From Methylobacterium gossipiicola (GTDB taxonomy: Bacteria; Pseudomonadota; Alphaproteobacteria; Rhizobiales; Beijerinckiaceae), in NCBI RefSeq assembly GCF_900113485.1, contig NZ_FOPM01000002.1:248001-312000 (forward strand): a DNA stretch of 64,000 nucleotides, in the 5' to 3' direction. The notes under the pieces were generated by a model. The model had not been told where the DNA came from. It saw only the letters and a program-made list of their open reading frames with translations, and ran no database searches. This document shows, piece after piece, positions 63,038 through 64,000 of the stretch. How positions within the stretch are numbered: the first letter of the stretch is position 1; every line of letters starts with the position of its first letter. The position numbers and the translations under genes were made by a program.

Positions 63038-63306
63038 CAGTGCGCCGCCTGGACCTTGGCGCTCTCGACCGCGTTCGCGATCTTGGGCGCCGCCGTGATG
63101 CTGGTGACGCCGGGCACTGCGGCGGCGGACGCGACGAGGCCGGCGGAACGGCGGGTGTAGAGGCTCCAGGCCGTGACGGAGATGGTCACCAGAGCGCCGA
63201 TGATGGCGGTGGAGGTCTCGGCGTCGATCCAGCCTCGGCCGACGGCGATGCCGCCCGCGAACTGGAGGACAGTGCGCAGCAGGGAGGTCAGCTGTTCGCT
63301 GTTCAT
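63037..63306 (-). CDS. holin-like protein (Pam3-gp28 type)
   Basis: 89 residues. MNSEQLTSLLRTVLQFAGGI, GWIDAETSTAIIGALVTISV and TAWSLYTRRS match the small holin family typified by Pam3 gp28, with two membrane helices. Holins permeabilise the inner membrane for endolysin release. Located between the endolysin and spanin-like genes as expected. Confidence 0.75.
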   Translation of the reverse strand: MNSEQLTSLLRTVLQFAGGIAVGRGWIDAETSTAIIGALVTISVTAWSLYTRRSAGLVASAAAVPGVTSITAAPKIANAVESAKVQAAH

Positions 63307-63396
63307 GGTCGTGCTCTCGATGTGGGGAGTTGCGCGGCTGACCCGGCCGGCTCGGGAAGGACTTGCGCGCCAGGGTAAGGCGGCGCTGGACCGGCT

Positions 63397-63552
63397 TCAG
63401 CGCCGCGTGAGCCGGTCGAACAGCCACCGGCCGAGGCGCGCCCACGGGGACGGGTTCTCGGGGTAGCGCGGCGGCGGCAGGGGCTCAGTTGGCGGGAGTG
63501 GGTCGGCGGCGCGGCGGGGTGCGGCCGGGAAGACGGGGCGATCTTGGCGCAT
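63397..63552 (-). CDS. small Pro/Arg-rich phage protein
   Basis: 51 codons, MRQDRPVFPAAPRRAADPLP ... ending PWARLGRWLFDRLTRR. Its ATG overlaps the endolysin stop (ATGA), which supports translation; sequence itself is uninformative. Confidence 0.45.
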   Translation of the reverse strand: MRQDRPVFPAAPRRAADPLPPTEPLPPPRYPENPSPWARLGRWLFDRLTRR

Positions 63553-64000
63553 CACGCCTCCGACACGCCGGAGAGAGCGCCCACCACAGTGGTGGGCAGC
63601 TTGGAGGCCGCCGGGATCGGTAGATCGGCGGGCCAGCGGAATGACGTGAACTCGGAACGCTTGAAGGCCGCCACCGACCAAGCGTCACCCTGGTTGCCAC
63701 CGAGCAGGAAGATCTGGTCGCGGTTCGCGCCGACGACGAAGCCGACATGACCCTGCCAGGCCGAGTTGCCCCGCTTCTTCGTGGCGACGCAGCCCAGCAC
63801 CGGCTCCTTCAGGCCGACGCCCCAGCCCTCGTAGGAACGCGCCGCGAGGCTGCCCGAAGGCTTGAACCCGGCCCGCTTCAGCATGGCGCCGACGGCCGCC
63901 GCGCACCACGCCACGCTGTCCTGCTTGATCCCGGCGAACCCGGCATCAGCGAACAGCTGCACCACGCGCGGGTTGTTGGCCGCGCCCGGCCCCTCCTTCA
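63552..64000 (-). CDS. TIGR02594-type phage endolysin / cell-wall hydrolase, N-terminus cut
   Basis: At least 149 residues, running off the right edge. The visible start EGPGAANNPRVVQLFADAGF continues in frame beyond the apparent ORF start. Catalytic Cys lies in KQDSVAWCAAAVGAML, His in WQGHVGFVVG and the third residue in LLGGNQGDAW. This is the NlpC/P60-related hydrolase family used by phages to cut peptidoglycan. Confidence 0.85.
   Translation of the reverse strand, partial: KEGPGAANNPRVVQLFADAGFAGIKQDSVAWCAAAVGAMLKRAGFKPSGSLAARSYEGWGVGLKEPVLGCVATKKRGNSAWQGHVGFVVGANRDQIFLLGGNQGDAWSVAAFKRSEFTSFRWPADLPIPAASKLPTTVVGALSGVSEA

Noticed and set aside
1..64000. CRISPR arrays, rRNA and tRNA genes
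   Set aside because: No regularly spaced repeats or recognisable RNA gene sequence was found by reading; a tRNA or covariance scan would settle it.

Overview
The window is high-GC, densely packed chromosomal DNA from an alphaproteobacterium, most likely a Methylobacteriaceae-like member of the Hyphomicrobiales. The lineage is inferred from the combination of a type II glutamine synthetase next to a DUF2735 gene, FlaF, MeaB, a separate nuoC and nuoD, a glutathione-linked formaldehyde oxidation pair, and ruv genes next to tol genes. No rRNA, tRNA or CRISPR array was seen.

Layout. 1-10.3 kb: minus-strand complex I operon nuoA-nuoL, with nuoL cut by the window edge. 10.6-14.3 kb: a GT4 glycosyltransferase and a glycogen-debranching-type enzyme. 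14.4-18 kb: infC (apparent ATT start), a second GT4 enzyme, an alpha/beta hydrolase, a DUF1150 protein and an Hsp20. 18.6-21.6 kb: a small exported protein, exbB, exbD and tonB. 21.6-28.5 kb: assorted small genes, orphan flaF, a lipoprotein hydrolase, meaB coupled to a pyroglutamyl peptidase, and 3-hydroxybutyrate dehydrogenase. 28.7-33.3 kb: a DsbD/ScsB-type reductase, an MFS exporter and an isolated GSU2403-type nucleotidyltransferase behind an AT-rich leader.

33.4-46.8 kb reads as a collinear minus-strand block yebC ... ruvC ... ruvA ... ruvB-ybgC-tolQ-tolR-tolA-tolB. It is split by insertions: glsA/DUF2735/glnII, yceI, and bfd-bfr plus a frameshifted Uma2 gene. No pal follows tolB. 47.4-55 kb carries S-(hydroxymethyl)glutathione dehydrogenase, S-formylglutathione hydrolase, a thiamine-binding-type protein, a TerB-like protein, a long CoA-transferase, a bestrophin and an Rmf/CrpP-fold protein. 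55.1-57.5 kb is a CHASE hybrid histidine kinase.

From about 57.5 kb to the right edge the DNA is accessory and phage-like. A truncated integrase N-terminus abuts the kinase. Next is a three-gene operon ending in an SRAP (SOS response-associated peptidase) gene, with a match to the alphaproteobacterial LexA box GTTC-N7-GTTC directly in front of its ribosome binding site. Then come an HhH protein, a small exported protein and an overlapping pair (retropepsin-like protease plus a small partner). Finally a minus-strand prophage lysis-type cassette (endolysin, holin-like protein, spanin-like pair, small membrane proteins), largely joined by 4-nt overlaps, ends in a strong terminator. The SOS-box SRAP operon is the most interesting candidate system here.
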